Source: Pseudomonadota bacterium
GTDB taxonomy: Bacteria > Pseudomonadota > Gammaproteobacteria > Burkholderiales > Gallionellaceae
Direction of reading: 5' to 3'
NCBI GenBank assembly: GCA_021783525.1
Contig: JAJXTT010000046.1
Span: 1-9,084, forward strand
Length of the DNA stretch: 9,084 nucleotides
The translations under genes were made by a program, and so were the position numbers. Positions 8,404 through 9,084 of this stretch are shown one piece after another. How positions within the stretch are numbered: position 1 is the first letter of the stretch; each line of letters begins with the position of its first letter. Below the pieces are notes generated by a model. The model made no database searches and was not told where the DNA came from. It saw only the letters and a list, made by a program, of their open reading frames with translations.

Positions 8404-8423
8404 GGCGACGGATTGCCGTCGCC
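8404..8423. repeat. Perfect 8-4-8 palindrome in the divergent intergenic region
   Basis: GGCGACGG and CCGTCGCC are perfect inverted copies separated by ATTG. The element lies upstream of the helicase -10 and about 80 nt before the PhnD-like start. No T tract follows it on either strand, and no gene ends here, so a terminator is unlikely. A dimeric repressor or activator site serving one or both divergent genes is a reasonable alternative, as is an RNA hairpin at the 5' end of the plus-strand transcript. Confidence 0.5.
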
Positions 8424-8490
8424 GCATCCCGAATTCGAGTATATTTCCCCGTGCAGAACAAAGGGGGTATTCCGGCCGATCCGTAAGCTC

Positions 8491-8497
8491 GGGGGGG
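8491..8497 (+). promoter_or_regulatory. G-run in the ribosome-binding position of the PhnD-like gene
   Basis: Seven Gs lie 6 nt before the ATG at 8504, where a Shine-Dalgarno site belongs. GGGG can pair with the CCUCC of 16S rRNA only partly. No better site is present nearby. Confidence 0.45.
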
Positions 8498-8503
8498 ACT
8501 TGG

Positions 8504-9084
8504 ATGAAATGGCACGTAGTCGCATTTGCCGCTTTGCTGGTCGCGGGCTGCGGAAAGCAGCAGCAAGAGGTCTATCAACCCGTGTTCTCCGAGCGCGGGG
8601 CGGATGCGCCCAGGGAATATATAGTAGGCATCCATCCGTTGCACAATCCCAAACACCTGATCGCGGTGTACGGTCCCATCGTTGATTATCTGAATGCACG
8701 TATTCCCCAGGCCCATTTCCGGCTGGAGGCATCGCGCAACTACGAAGAGTTCGAGAAGCGGCTTTACAGCGGGCATTTCGACTTTGCCATGCCTAATCCT
8801 TACCAGACGGTACGTTCCATCAAATACGGCTACCGGGTATTCGGCAAGATGGGCGACGACGCGTTGTTTCGCGGCATCATCCTGGTGCGCAAAGACAGCA
8901 ATATCCGCACAGTGGCGGATCTCAAGGGCAAGAAGGTGTCATACCCGTCCCTGACCGCCCTGGCTGCAACCATGATGCCTCAATACTATCTGCATACGCA
9001 TGGCATCAACGTACATCGCGACATCGAGAACATCTACGTGGGGTCGCAGGAGTCGTCGATCATGAACGTGTTGCGCGGTCATGT
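8504..9084 (+). CDS. PhnD-like phosphate/phosphonate-type substrate-binding lipoprotein (partial at the right edge)
   Basis: The ATG at 8504 opens a frame that continues past the window end, and 193 residues are visible. The N-terminus is a lipoprotein signal peptide (MKWHVVAFAALLVAGC) with the lipid attachment Cys16. The mature part matches the PhnD/SsuA-like periplasmic-binding fold: 'YIVGIHPLHNPKHL' strand, 'YGPIVDYLNARIP', 'YEEFEKRLYSGHFDFAMPNPYQ' (where relatives read 'G..D.a...p..y'), 'GIILVRKDSNIRTVADLKGKKVSYPS' and 'NVLRGHV'. Family members bind phosphate, phosphite, phosphonate or other anions for ABC transporters, and many stand-alone copies have no permease or belong to signalling proteins. 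The real ligand cannot be read from the sequence. The gene diverges from the helicase across 341 nt. No convincing -35/-10 pair was found for it. TATATT at 8440-8445 is the best -10 candidate. Confidence 0.85.
   Translation, partial: MKWHVVAFAALLVAGCGKQQQEVYQPVFSERGADAPREYIVGIHPLHNPKHLIAVYGPIVDYLNARIPQAHFRLEASRNYEEFEKRLYSGHFDFAMPNPYQTVRSIKYGYRVFGKMGDDALFRGIILVRKDSNIRTVADLKGKKVSYPSLTALAATMMPQYYLHTHGINVHRDIENIYVGSQESSIMNVLRGH

Noticed and set aside
8403..8416. Sigma-54-like TGGC...TTGC arrangement
   Set aside because: The GG and GC are 9 nt apart rather than 10, and the bases belong to the perfect palindrome at 8404-8423.

Overview
The window reads as chromosomal DNA of a Gram-negative proteobacterium, most likely a betaproteobacterium. 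The clues are a map-glnD gene pair, an AsmA-type envelope protein, outer-membrane-type lipoproteins, a RhlE-like DEAD-box helicase with a Gly/Asn/Arg-rich tail, and a TAXI receptor with the betaproteobacterial two-membrane-segment layout. Placement near Nitrosomonadales/Gallionellaceae is only a guess. There is no tRNA, rRNA, insertion sequence, CRISPR array or phage gene. Coding density is high.

Layout from left to right. (1) The 3' end of an AsmA-family gene on the plus strand (1-317). (2) Converging on it with a 28-nt gap is a minus-strand gene for a membrane-anchored TAXI-type solute-binding protein (346-1725). (3) A minus-strand cluster of map (5670-6461), glnD (3128-5659) and a patatin-like lipoprotein (1831-3096). 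The gaps are 10 and 31 nt, so it looks like one operon, and a strong intrinsic terminator (1798-1826) follows it. (4) A minus-strand DEAD-box RNA helicase (6594-8162), closed by its own hairpin terminator (6546-6570). (5) A 341-nt divergent intergenic region (8163-8503). It holds the probable helicase promoter with a perfect TATAAT, a roughly 190-nt helicase leader, an 8-4-8 perfect palindrome, and the upstream region of (6). (6) The first two thirds or so of a plus-strand PhnD-like periplasmic-binding lipoprotein, cut by the right edge.

Functionally, map and glnD are core genes: removal of the initiator methionine, and nitrogen sensing through PII. The helicase is an RNA-remodelling enzyme. 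The patatin-like, TAXI and PhnD-like genes are envelope proteins, two of them solute-binding proteins without visible permease partners. No clear new multi-gene system is present. The points most worth a second look are the permease-less TAXI protein with a conserved-looking cytoplasmic tail, the altered Asp motif in the patatin lipoprotein, and the structured helicase leader with its adjacent palindrome.
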